The notes below the pieces were generated by a model that was not told the origin of the DNA, did no database searches, and was given only the letters and a program-made list of their open reading frames with translations. 9,632 nucleotides of DNA from Salinibacterium sp. (GTDB lineage Bacteria; Actinomycetota; Actinomycetes; Actinomycetales; Microbacteriaceae), in NCBI GenBank assembly GCA_025352485.1, contig JANXTJ010000236.1, positions 1 to 9,632 of the forward strand, read 5' to 3'. Both the position numbers and the translations under genes were made by a program. Shown here piece by piece: positions 1 through 6,880 of the stretch. The first letter of the stretch is position 1. Each line of letters begins with the position of its first letter.

Positions 1-704
1 CGCGAGCGCGGGATCACCGACAGCGCCTCACGCAAATTTGTCGCGTTCTTGAAGGTGACCGTGCCGGCGAACGACAGATACCACCCGTTGTCGGTGCAGA
101 GCCGGGCCATTTCGGCGTCCCCCGAGAAACAGTGGAAGACGGTGCGCTGCGGCGCGCCCACGCGAAGCAGGGTCGCGATGACCTCGTCGTGGGCATCCCG
201 GTCATGAATCTGCAGGGCGAGATTGTGCCGCTTGGCGATCTCGATATGCGCCTCGAACGAGCGCAGCTGTGCGGCCCGATCCTCGTCACGTTCGGTGCGG
301 AAGAAGTCGAGACCCGTCTCGCCGACGGCTCGCACTCGCGGCCGGGAGGCGAGCTCGTCGATCTCGGCGAGCGCCGCATCGAGGGTGCCGGCGGTGGCAT
401 AGCTCGGAACCTCGTTAGGGTGCAGGGCGACCGCCGCGAGCACTCGAGGTTCACGCGATGCGATATCAGCCGACCAACGACTGGTCTCGAGGTCGCCACC
501 GACCTGAACGACCCCGCGCACCCCGACGCTTGATGCTCGGTCGAGGTGCTCGCGGTAGTCGAGCTGCGCACCCTCGGCCCCGTCAGAGATCTCCAGATGG
601 GTGTGGTTGTCGTACACGCCGACGGTCAGGGCTTCCGGCAGCGGCGGATACTGAAGATCTCTGCTGTCGTCGGCTCCGCGATGGCGGATGTGCGCCTCGG
701 TCAC
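1..704 (-). CDS. tatD: TatD family metal-dependent DNase, 3'-truncated by window edge
   Basis: Amidohydrolase-fold (TIM barrel) hydrolase of the TatD family. Characterised members are Mg-dependent 3'-5' exonucleases or DNases thought to act in DNA repair and turnover in the cytoplasm. The 234 visible codons show the first metal site DNHTH (His34, His36), the glutamate motif GETGLDFF (Glu129), IHDRDA with His167, and HCFSG with His191. The last metal aspartate, usually in a D-x-P motif near the C-terminus, would lie beyond base 1. About 30 residues precede the barrel, which I recall as usual for actinobacterial TatD. The start chosen is GTG at 704-702, which overlaps the metG stop codon by four bases (GTGA). 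A strong Shine-Dalgarno, GAGGAGG, lies at 721-715 with a 10-base spacer. This implies translation coupled to metG in one operon. In related actinobacteria rsmA (ksgA) and ispE usually follow. The family call is firm; the in vivo substrate is not known. Confidence 0.93.
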   Translation of the reverse strand, partial: MTEAHIRHRGADDSRDLQYPPLPEALTVGVYDNHTHLEISDGAEGAQLDYREHLDRASSVGVRGVVQVGGDLETSRWSADIASREPRVLAAVALHPNEVPSYATAGTLDAALAEIDELASRPRVRAVGETGLDFFRTERDEDRAAQLRSFEAHIEIAKRHNLALQIHDRDAHDEVIATLLRVGAPQRTVFHCFSGDAEMARLCTDNGWYLSFAGTVTFKNATNLREALSVIPRS

Positions 705-2284
705 GCGACCGGCGCCTCCTCGGTCGTCTCGATGCGCGGGAACAGGGTGCCGTCCAGCGGCGTGACCGCGGGGCCACCCGTCCACTCCCATGCCCTGTCG
801 ATGGGCTGCGCGTCGAGCGCACCGACGCCGCCGACCGCCTGCCAGAGCTTTTCGGTCGCGCGGGTGAGCACCGGCGAGAGCAGCACGGCGAGGGTGCCGA
901 GCCCGCGCACCGCCGTCGCGAGAACGACCTCGAGTCGCGCGCGCGTGGCCGGTTCTTTGGCCAGCGCCCACGGCTCGTTCTCGGTGATGTAGAGGTTCAG
1001 TGCGTCGACGAGTTCCCAGATCGAGCCGAGGGCCTCGTTGATGGCGAACCGGTCGATCGACGCGTCTGCGGCCGCGGTGACCCGCTTCGCGATCGCGAGG
1101 ATCGCCTCGTCTGGCTCGACATCGGGCAGCGCCCCGTCGAAGTAGCGGGTGACCATGGCGATGACCCGGGATGCCAGGTTGCCGAACCCATTGGCAAGTT
1201 CGGCCTGGTAGCGCGCGCTCAGGTCCTCCCACGAGAAGGATCCATCTTGGCCGAAGGTAATCGCCGAGAGGAAGTAATAGCGGAACGCGTCAACGCCGAA
1301 GGTGTCGGTAATCTCGCTGGGCGCAATGCCAGTCAGCTTCGACTTCGACATCTTCTCGCCGCCGACCAGCAGCCAGCCGTGCCCGAAGACCGCGCGCGGC
1401 ACCTCAAGCCCCGCGGCCATCAGCATCGCCGGCCAGATGACCGCGTGGAAGCGAGCGATGTCTTTTCCCACGATGTGCACCGCCGGCCAGCGCCGCTGGA
1501 ACTGGGCGTCATCCACGCCATAGCCGATGGCGGTGACGTAGTTCAGCAGCGCGTCGAACCAGACGTAGACGACGTGGCTCTCGTCCCACGGCACCTTGAT
1601 GCCCCAGTCGAAGCTGGAACGCGAGATCGACAGGTCGGCGAGACCCTGCTTGACGAACTGGGTGATCTCGTTGCGCACGCTCGACGGCTGCACGAAGTCG
1701 GGCTGGCTCTCGTAAAGGTCGAGCAGTTTCTGCTCGAAAGCGCTCATCCGGAAGAAGTAGTTCTTCTCCTTCAGAATCTCGATCGGGCGACCATGGATCT
1801 TGCAGACCAACTGGCCCACAAAGTCGCCGGTGCCGTCCATCAGGTCGTCGGGTTGCTTGTACTCCTCGCAGCCCACGCAGTAGTAACCCTCGTACTCGCC
1901 GGAATAGATGTGCCCGTCGTCGTAGAGCTTCTGCAGGAAGATCGTGACGGCTTTCTCGTGCCGCTCGTCGGTCGTGCGAATGAAATCGTCATTGTGAATG
2001 TCGATGGTCTTCAATAGCGGCTTCCACGCGCTCTCAACCAGATTGTCGGCCCAAGCCTGGGGCGACGTGTCGTTGGCGACGGCGGTGCGCAGAATCTTCT
2101 GGCCGTGCTCGTCGGTGCCGGTCAGCAGCCAGGTGTCTTCGCCGCGCTGACGGTGCCAGCGCGCGAGCACGTCGCTCGCCACCTCCGTGTACGCGTGCCC
2201 GATGTGCGGTACATCGTTGACGTAGAAGATGGGCGTCGTGATGTAAAAAGCCTGCGTGTCTCGTGAATTCAGTCCGGCGGCCAT
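701..2284 (-). CDS. metG: Methionyl-tRNA synthetase (MetRS, class I)
   Basis: Charges tRNA-Met and initiator tRNA with methionine in the cytoplasm; essential. The 527 residues show HIGH at 27-30 (in VPHIGHAY), KMSKS at 311-315, and a single-knuckle zinc site in the connective peptide: Cys136, Cys139, Cys161 and His164 (C-x2-C-x21-C-x2-H). The chain ends shortly after the helical anticodon-binding domain and has no C-terminal dimerisation domain like that of the longer E. coli enzyme. This short form is common in actinobacteria. The start is ATG at 2284-2282: a TAGAAT hexamer ends 6 bases upstream, and no usable Shine-Dalgarno sits at the right distance (GAGG lies one base from ATG, too close). 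It follows rsmI by 40 bases and overlaps tatD. It could be transcribed both by read-through from rsmI and from its own leaderless promoter. I see no T-box or other leader. Confidence 0.97.
   Translation of the reverse strand: MAAGLNSRDTQAFYITTPIFYVNDVPHIGHAYTEVASDVLARWHRQRGEDTWLLTGTDEHGQKILRTAVANDTSPQAWADNLVESAWKPLLKTIDIHNDDFIRTTDERHEKAVTIFLQKLYDDGHIYSGEYEGYYCVGCEEYKQPDDLMDGTGDFVGQLVCKIHGRPIEILKEKNYFFRMSAFEQKLLDLYESQPDFVQPSSVRNEITQFVKQGLADLSISRSSFDWGIKVPWDESHVVYVWFDALLNYVTAIGYGVDDAQFQRRWPAVHIVGKDIARFHAVIWPAMLMAAGLEVPRAVFGHGWLLVGGEKMSKSKLTGIAPSEITDTFGVDAFRYYFLSAITFGQDGSFSWEDLSARYQAELANGFGNLASRVIAMVTRYFDGALPDVEPDEAILAIAKRVTAAADASIDRFAINEALGSIWELVDALNLYITENEPWALAKEPATRARLEVVLATAVRGLGTLAVLLSPVLTRATEKLWQAVGGVGALDAQPIDRAWEWTGGPAVTPLDGTLFPRIETTEEAPVA
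715..721 (-). promoter_or_regulatory. Shine-Dalgarno of tatD
   Basis: GAGGAGG on the minus strand inside the end of metG, 10 bases before the tatD GTG. It fixes the GTG at 704 as the start and shows that this operon-internal gene uses ribosome binding, unlike the leading genes of the window. Confidence 0.75.
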
Positions 2285-2290
2285 GCCTCA

Positions 2291-2296
2291 ATTCTA
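2291..2296 (-). promoter_or_regulatory. Candidate -10 box of metG, leaderless
   Basis: TAGAAT on the minus strand fits the actinobacterial TANNNT -10. Its last T is followed by exactly 6 bases (TGAGGC) and then the metG ATG, so a transcript would begin at or next to the start codon. No clear TTGACA-like -35 is visible. It would let metG be expressed independently of rsmI. Confidence 0.55.
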
Positions 2297-2301
2297 GGGA
2301 T

Positions 2302-2322
2302 GCCGCGGCCCCGTTACGCGGC
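2302..2322 (-). terminator. Possible small hairpin after rsmI stop
   Basis: Two 6-base arms, GCCGCG and CGCGGC, with a 9-base loop, lie just after the rsmI stop. There is no U-tract. It may attenuate read-through into metG or may be a chance GC-rich pairing; it also overlaps where a -35 for metG would fall. Confidence 0.25.
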
Positions 2323-2324
2323 CC

Positions 2325-3134
2325 TTACTTCGCCGCCAGCGCGCCCTCGTACAGGTCGCGCTTGGATAACCCGGTCGCCTCTGCCACCTCGGTCGAGGCG
2401 TCTTTGAGCTTCGTGCCCGCCGCCACCAGCGCGAGCACCTGTGCCACCCCGGTCGGCAGGTCGGATGCCACGGCCTCAGCCCCCGCCACGACCAGGCAGA
2501 TCTCCCCCCGCGCGCCGTCCGCGAAATGCCGTGCCACGTCGGCGGCCCTACCGCGCACGATCTCCTCGTGGAGCTTGGTCAGCTCGCGGCAGACCGCGAT
2601 CTTGCGGTCGGGGCCGAGAGCCGCGACCAGGTCGGCGAGCGCCGCCGGAAGTCGGTTGGGTGACTCGAAGAAGACCATCGTGCGCGGTTCTCGGGCGAGC
2701 GAGCGGAAGTAGGCGACGCGCGACTTGCGCGGCAGGAACCCTTCGAAGGCGAACCGGTCGGTGGGTAGCCCAGAGACCGCCAGCGCCATCAGCACCGCAG
2801 ACGGCCCCGGCAGCGCCGTGACGGTGACCCCGGCGGCGGCAGCGGCCGCGACGAGCGGGAATCCGGGATCGCTGATGGCCGGCATCCCGGCGTCGGTCAG
2901 CACCAGCACATCGACGCTGCGGGCCAGCTCGACAATCTCGCCCGCTTTCTCGGACTCGTTGTGCTCGTGCATGGCAATCAGGCGCGGCCGATTCTCGATG
3001 CCGAGCGCCCGCATCAAATGGATGGTGGTGCGGGTGTCCTCGCTGGCGATGACCTCGGCGGTGGTGAGCGCCTCGACGAGACGCCTCGACGCATCACCAA
3101 GATTGCCGATGGGCGTCGCCGCAAGAATGATCAC
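2325..3134 (-). CDS. rsmI: 16S rRNA (cytidine(1402)-2'-O)-methyltransferase RsmI
   Basis: SAM-dependent enzyme of the tetrapyrrole-methylase fold. It 2'-O-methylates C1402 in the decoding centre of 16S rRNA, working with RsmH, which N4-methylates the same base. With a GTG start at 3134-3132 it has 269 residues, the normal family size. It begins VIILAATPIGNLGD, the typical RsmI N-terminus. Further motifs are SEDTR (31-35), DAGMPAISDPG (81-91), PGPSA, FEGFLPRKS, FFESPNR and CRELTKLHEE. An in-frame ATG at 3233 would add 33 Arg-rich residues that read through the promoter region and into the divergent pmt gene, so I reject it. A -10-like CAGAAT ends 6 bases before the GTG, and no Shine-Dalgarno is visible, which suggests a leaderless mRNA. 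First gene of the rsmI-metG-tatD block; divergent from pmt. Confidence 0.95.
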   Translation of the reverse strand: MIILAATPIGNLGDASRRLVEALTTAEVIASEDTRTTIHLMRALGIENRPRLIAMHEHNESEKAGEIVELARSVDVLVLTDAGMPAISDPGFPLVAAAAAAGVTVTALPGPSAVLMALAVSGLPTDRFAFEGFLPRKSRVAYFRSLAREPRTMVFFESPNRLPAALADLVAALGPDRKIAVCRELTKLHEEIVRGRAADVARHFADGARGEICLVVAGAEAVASDLPTGVAQVLALVAAGTKLKDASTEVAEATGLSKRDLYEGALAAK

Positions 3135-3140
3135 GCAATT

Positions 3141-3146
3141 ATTCTG
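3141..3146 (-). promoter_or_regulatory. Candidate -10 box of rsmI, leaderless
   Basis: CAGAAT on the minus strand, followed by 6 bases and the rsmI GTG. It departs from TANNNT only at the first base. It lies 17 bases from the pmt -10, so it occupies the expected -35 position of pmt. Confidence 0.45.
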
Positions 3147-3163
3147 CCATCGGCGCGGAAACG

Positions 3164-3169
3164 TACGAT
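3164..3169 (+). promoter_or_regulatory. Candidate -10 box of pmt, leaderless
   Basis: TACGAT followed by 6 bases (TACGGT) and the pmt GTG at 3176. It fits TANNNT with leaderless spacing, and no Shine-Dalgarno is present upstream of the GTG. The complementary strand here is the expected -35 position of rsmI. Confidence 0.5.
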
Positions 3170-3175
3170 TACGGT

Positions 3176-4813
3176 GTGAGCACCCCCGCCGAGCGCGACT
3201 TCGACGAGCTAGTAGACAGCGACCCTGACGCACAGTCGGGTGACGACGTAGCGCTGGGTGGGTCGCGACTCGACGACTGGTGGGAGCGGCTCGGCCCGCG
3301 GTGGCAACGCATTCTGGGTTGGTCGGGCCCGGTGCTGGTGGTCATCGTCGCGGCGGCAACCCGGCTGTGGAACCTCGGCAACCCCAAGACCCTGATTTTC
3401 GACGAGACCTTCTACGTCAAAGATGCTTGGTCGCTGATCCACCTCGGCTACGAAGCCCAGTGGCCGGCCGAATCCGATCCGATGTTCAACGCCGGTCAGG
3501 TCAACGGCTACCTCACCGATCCGTCATTCATCGTTCACCCGCCGCTGGGCAAATGGATCATCGGCATCGGAATGCAGATATTCGGGGGCGACAACCCGGT
3601 GGGCTGGCGAATCTCGACGGCTATTGTCGGCATCCTCGCCGTGGTGCTGCTCATGCTGATCGCCCGCTACCTCTTCAAGTCGGTGCTGTTGGCGACGGTC
3701 GCCGGGCTGCTAATGGCGATCGAGGGCAACGCCATCGTGATGAGCCGGATCGCGCTGCTCGACAACTCCGTGATGTTTCTGGCGCTGCTCGGTTTCGGCG
3801 CGATCCTGCTCGACCGGCGCTGGACTTCACAACGGCTCGGCCGGTGGGTCGCCCGCCGCGAGGGCACCCAGCGGTCAATCGACTGGGGCCCGGCGCTCTG
3901 GTGGCGGCCATGGCTGATCCTTGCCGGCCTCGCCTTCGGTCTGACCGCCAGCGTGAAGTGGAGCGGGCTCTACTTCTTGGCGTCCTTCGCCGTGTACACC
4001 CTCGTCGTCGACGCCGTGGCCAGGCGCAGGGCCGGCATCGGGTTCTGGGTCACCGGCACTATCTTTCGGCAGGGGCCCGCCACATTTTTGCTCACCGTGC
4101 CGATCGCGGTCGCCGGTTACCTCGCCACCTGGGCGGGCTGGTTTGCCTCCTCCAACGGCTATTACCGCTACTGGGCGGATGCGTCGGCGGGCAACGCCTG
4201 GACCGGACCGCTCGCCTGGGTGCCGCACACCATCCAAAGTTTCTGGCACTTCGAGACCGCCGTGTACAGCTATCACGTCAACGAAATGCGCCCGCATGGC
4301 TATCAGGCAAACCCGCTGACCTGGCTGTTCATGGTGCGCCCCACCAGCATGTTTTACCAGGGCGATGCCGCCGGGGTGAACGGCTGCGCGTTCAGCGATT
4401 GCGGCACCTCGATCACCGGCCTCGCCAACCCGATCATCTGGTGGGCGGCAACGGCCGCGGTGCTGTACCTGCTCTACCGACTGGTGCGCTACCGCGAGTG
4501 GCGGGTGGGGCTGATCCTCGCCGGGGTCGCGGCCGGCTACCTGCCCTGGTTGCTCTACCTGAACCGCACCGTTTTCCAGTTCTACACGATCGCGTTCGAG
4601 CCGTACATGCTGTTGGCGCTGACCTTCGTGATCGGGCTGATCTTGGGCAGCGCCAGAGATCCGCGCTGGAAACGCACCAGCGGCATCCGCATCGTCGGGA
4701 TCTTCCTCGGCATCGCCGCACTACTGAGCGTCTTCTTCTGGCCGCTCTGGGCGGGCATCCAGCTCGACTACTGGTACCTCGCATCGCACTGGTGGCTGCC
4801 GACCTGGCGATAG
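3176..4813 (+). CDS. pmt: Polyprenyl-phosphate-mannose--protein O-mannosyltransferase (GT39/PMT)
   Basis: Integral membrane glycosyltransferase. In actinobacteria this family transfers mannose from polyprenyl-phosphate-mannose to Ser/Thr of proteins crossing the membrane by Sec. The 545 residues start with a polar, acidic cytoplasmic tail (about 1-45) and a first membrane segment near 51-67. The external catalytic loop follows, with the acidic pair Asp76-Glu77 in FDETFYVKDAW and HPPLGK at 121-126. SRIALLDN and roughly ten further hydrophobic segments complete a fold of about eleven passes. Cys404 and Cys409 lie in a likely external loop (CAFSDC). The C-terminus is rich in Trp and Tyr. The start is GTG at 3176; the overlapping GTG at 3174 is out of frame. 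A TACGAT hexamer ends 6 bases before the start and there is no Shine-Dalgarno. Length and motif order match the actinobacterial PMT homologous to M. tuberculosis Rv1002c, which I recall as also lying next to rsmI. Confidence 0.95.
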   Translation: MSTPAERDFDELVDSDPDAQSGDDVALGGSRLDDWWERLGPRWQRILGWSGPVLVVIVAAATRLWNLGNPKTLIFDETFYVKDAWSLIHLGYEAQWPAESDPMFNAGQVNGYLTDPSFIVHPPLGKWIIGIGMQIFGGDNPVGWRISTAIVGILAVVLLMLIARYLFKSVLLATVAGLLMAIEGNAIVMSRIALLDNSVMFLALLGFGAILLDRRWTSQRLGRWVARREGTQRSIDWGPALWWRPWLILAGLAFGLTASVKWSGLYFLASFAVYTLVVDAVARRRAGIGFWVTGTIFRQGPATFLLTVPIAVAGYLATWAGWFASSNGYYRYWADASAGNAWTGPLAWVPHTIQSFWHFETAVYSYHVNEMRPHGYQANPLTWLFMVRPTSMFYQGDAAGVNGCAFSDCGTSITGLANPIIWWAATAAVLYLLYRLVRYREWRVGLILAGVAAGYLPWLLYLNRTVFQFYTIAFEPYMLLALTFVIGLILGSARDPRWKRTSGIRIVGIFLGIAALLSVFFWPLWAGIQLDYWYLASHWWLPTWR

Positions 4814-4866
4814 CCCAGTAACCGGATCGCGGCGAGCGGCACCGGCCGGCGACGGTAGGTTACGGG
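4814..4866 (+). terminator. Hairpin directly after pmt stop, possible terminator
   Basis: Starting at the first base after the pmt stop, CCC-A-GTAACC (4814-4823) pairs with GGTTACGGG (4858-4866): nine pairs with one bulged A. An inner ACCG/CGGT stem (4841-4844 with 4853-4856) lies in the 34-base loop. There is no T-tract after it, so it would be a non-canonical terminator or an RNA-stabilising 3' end. The A/T-containing GTAACC arms make it less likely to be a pure GC accident. The remaining gap to metY holds a GGCCGCGGCC palindrome (4865-4874) and the metY promoter. Confidence 0.35.
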
Positions 4867-4894
4867 CCGCGGCCGAGCCCGCGCGCCGATTGGG

Positions 4895-4900
4895 TAGCCT
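4895..4900 (+). promoter_or_regulatory. Candidate -10 box of metY, leaderless
   Basis: TAGCCT, then 6 bases (GCTCTC), then the metY ATG at 4907. Good TANNNT match; no Shine-Dalgarno in front of the ATG. The identical hexamer precedes the DUF255 gene. I see no SAM riboswitch in the 93-base gap, so any methionine control would be at transcription initiation. Confidence 0.6.
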
Positions 4901-4906
4901 GCTCTC

Positions 4907-6253
4907 ATGGCTGAAAACACTCCCGACCGCGACAATTCCGACCGTGGCGAGGCCGGACGTGGCGGCGCCGACCGCGAGTATGGCTTCCGTACCCGCGCCA
5001 TCCACGCCGGCAACATTCCGGATGCGGTCACCGGCGCTCGCGCCCTGCCGATCTATCAGACCAGCGCGTTCGTCTTCGATGACACCGCGGATGCCGCTGC
5101 CCGCTTCGCCCTGCAGAAGTACGGCAACATTTACTCCCGGCTCGGTAACCCGACGGTGGCCAGCTTCGAGGAGCGCATCGCCTCCCTCGAGGGTGGCCTC
5201 GGCGCCGTGGCGACCGCGTCCGGGCTGAGCGCCCAGTTCATCACCTTCGCCTCCCTCGCCGGTGCCGGCGACCACGTCGTATCCTCGGCCAATCTCTACG
5301 GCGGCTCGATCACCCAGCTGGATGTCACGCTGCGTCGTTTCGGGGTCGACACCACGTTCGTTCGCTCTGCCGATCCGGCCGAGTACGACGCCGCGATCAC
5401 CGACAAGACGAAGTTCGTGTTCGCGGAAACCATCGCTAACCCGTCGGGCGAGATCGCCGACATCGAGGGCCTTGCGGCGGTCGCGCACGCCCACAACCTG
5501 CCGCTAATCATCGACTCAACGGTCGCGACCCCCTACCTGAACCGCCCGATCGAGTGGGGCGCAGACGTCGTCATTCACTCGGCCACCAAGTTTCTCGGCG
5601 GCGCGGGCACCACCCTCGGCGGCGTGGTCGTCGAGTCGGGGCGCTTCCACTGGGCCAACGAACACTTCCCGCTGTTCGACGAGCCGGTCGCCTCCTACGG
5701 CGGGCTGAACTGGCACGGCAACTTCGGCGAGTACGCGTTCCTGACCCGGCTGCGCGCGGAACAGCTGCGCGACATCGGCCCGAGCCTGGCCCCGCACTCG
5801 GCCTGGCTGCTCGCCACCGGGGTGGAGACCCTGCCGTATCGCATGCAGGCCCACGTCGACAACGCCAGGATCGTCGCGGAATGGCTCGCCGCCGACCCGC
5901 GCATCGACACCGTCTTCTGGGCCGGCCTGGAAGATCACCCACACCACGAGCGCGCGCTGAAGTATCTACCGAAGGGCCCCGGCTCCGTGTTCAGCTTCGT
6001 CGTGAAGGGCGGAAGGGCCGCCGGCCAGACGTTCATCGAGTCGCTGAACCTTGCCAGCCACCTCGCCAACATCGGGGACGCGAAGACGCTGGTGATTCAT
6101 CCCGCCTCGACGACGCATGCCCAGCTCAGCGAGCAGCAACTGCTCGACGCGGGCGTGCTGCCGGGCGTCGTGCGCATCAGCGTGGGAATAGAAGACCCCG
6201 AAGACATCGTTGACGACCTTGACCAGGCGCTGGCCGCTGCAACGAAAGGCTGA
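4907..6253 (+). CDS. metY: O-acetylhomoserine sulfhydrylase (aminocarboxypropyltransferase), PLP-dependent
   Basis: Cys/Met-metabolism PLP enzyme that replaces the acetyl group of O-acetyl-L-homoserine with sulfide to give homocysteine and acetate: the direct-sulfhydrylation branch of methionine synthesis, in the cytoplasm. The 448 residues show LPIYQTSAFVF, YSRLGNPT from Tyr76 (phosphate and neighbouring-subunit contacts), Asp203 in IIDSTVATPY (pairs with the PLP ring nitrogen), the Schiff-base Lys228 in HSATKFLGG, and the NIGD...IHPAS C-terminal block. These favour MetY over cystathionine gamma-synthase or beta-lyase. About 25 charged, probably disordered residues precede the core. The start is ATG at 4907, with TAGCCT ending 6 bases upstream and no Shine-Dalgarno. 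The CoA-binding gene follows after 2 bases, so the two are surely co-transcribed. metX, the usual partner that makes O-acetylhomoserine, is not in the window. Confidence 0.94.
   Translation: MAENTPDRDNSDRGEAGRGGADREYGFRTRAIHAGNIPDAVTGARALPIYQTSAFVFDDTADAAARFALQKYGNIYSRLGNPTVASFEERIASLEGGLGAVATASGLSAQFITFASLAGAGDHVVSSANLYGGSITQLDVTLRRFGVDTTFVRSADPAEYDAAITDKTKFVFAETIANPSGEIADIEGLAAVAHAHNLPLIIDSTVATPYLNRPIEWGADVVIHSATKFLGGAGTTLGGVVVESGRFHWANEHFPLFDEPVASYGGLNWHGNFGEYAFLTRLRAEQLRDIGPSLAPHSAWLLATGVETLPYRMQAHVDNARIVAEWLAADPRIDTVFWAGLEDHPHHERALKYLPKGPGSVFSFVVKGGRAAGQTFIESLNLASHLANIGDAKTLVIHPASTTHAQLSEQQLLDAGVLPGVVRISVGIEDPEDIVDDLDQALAAATKG
6244..6249 (+). promoter_or_regulatory. Shine-Dalgarno of the CoA-binding gene
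   Basis: GAAAGG at the very end of metY, 6 bases before the ATG at 6256. It supports this start and translation from the metY message. Confidence 0.65.
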
Positions 6254-6255
6254 CC

Positions 6256-6843
6256 ATGAGCACCGTCACAGAAACCCCCGCGGCCGTCGAAACCGTCGTA
6301 CTGGCGAACGGCCTGACCTGCGCCCTGCCGGCCAGCTCCCCGCTGGCTAAGTTGCTGAAATCCCAGCGCACCTGGATTGGGCCGTCCGCCAAAGAGCGCC
6401 TTGGCATTCTGCGTCGCGCGAAGTCGATCGCCATCGTCGGTGCCTCACCGAACGCCACCCGCTCGAGCTACTTCGTGTCGACCTACCTGCTGCAGTCCAG
6501 TGACTACCGGGTCTATTTCGTCAACCCGATGGTCGACGAAATCCTCGGCCAGAAGTCGTACAAGTCGCTCGCCGACCTGCCAGAAGTTCCCGACATCGTC
6601 GACGTATTCCGCAAGGCCAGTGACATTCCCGCGGTCATCGACGAGGTGCTCGCGATCGGTGCGAAAACCGTGTGGGTGCAACTCGGCATCTGGGATCAGG
6701 ATGCCGCCATTTACGGCGAGGCCAACGGGCTCACCGTCGTGATGGACCGCTGCCTCAAGATCGAGCACGCCCGCTTCCACGGCGGACTGCACCTCCTCGG
6801 CTTCGACACCGGAGTGATCACCGCCCGCAAGGCGGTGCGCTGA
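6256..6843 (+). CDS. CoA-binding domain protein (CoA_binding_2 / YccU-like Rossmann fold)
   Basis: Small soluble protein of 195 residues consisting mainly of one CoA-binding Rossmann domain. This fold is related to the N-terminal part of succinyl-CoA synthetase alpha. Visible signatures are SIAIVGASPN (57-66) as the nucleotide loop, YFVNP after the second strand, DVFR, the WVQLGIWD strand-turn, and MDRCLKIEHARF with Cys166 near the C-terminus. Residues 1-50 are a less conserved extension. No ligase or acetyltransferase domain is attached, so binding or sensing rather than catalysis is the safer guess. It begins 2 bases after metY with a Shine-Dalgarno GAAAGG at 6244-6249 (6-base spacer) and is translated from the metY message. 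Its role beside methionine synthesis is unknown; a link to acetyl-CoA supply for O-acetylhomoserine, or to CoA thiol state, is conjecture. Confidence 0.88.
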   Translation: MSTVTETPAAVETVVLANGLTCALPASSPLAKLLKSQRTWIGPSAKERLGILRRAKSIAIVGASPNATRSSYFVSTYLLQSSDYRVYFVNPMVDEILGQKSYKSLADLPEVPDIVDVFRKASDIPAVIDEVLAIGAKTVWVQLGIWDQDAAIYGEANGLTVVMDRCLKIEHARFHGGLHLLGFDTGVITARKAVR

Positions 6844-6880
6844 GCGCGCCTGCCGCCTGCGCCCGTGCCACCTGCCGCCC

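Noticed and set aside
458..2017. 519-codon open frame on plus, antisense to metG
   Set aside because: It is Arg/Asp-rich with no recognisable domain, and it mirrors metG, whose family motifs are unmistakable. Long antisense frames are expected in GC-rich DNA.
2285..2290. TGAGGC before the metG ATG as a Shine-Dalgarno
   Set aside because: GAGG ends one base before ATG, too close for ribosome pairing. The same bases are better explained as the 6-base spacer of a leaderless promoter.
3135..3233. N-terminal extension of rsmI from an upstream in-frame ATG
   Set aside because: The extra residues are Arg-rich and unlike any RsmI, and they would run across the intergenic region into pmt. The GTG at 3134 starts exactly at the conserved N-terminus.
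3280..4821. 513-codon open frame on plus overlapping pmt in another frame
   Set aside because: Arg/Pro/His-rich translation without motifs; it is an out-of-frame shadow of pmt.
4864..4880. GGCCGCGGCC palindrome as an operator for metY
   Set aside because: A pure-GC palindrome of this size is expected by chance in DNA of this composition; kept only as a remark.
6844..6880. C-rich gap after the CoA-binding gene as a Rho utilisation site
   Set aside because: It is C-rich and contains two CTGCCGCC copies, but at only 37 bases with several Gs it is not distinguishable from the GC-rich background.
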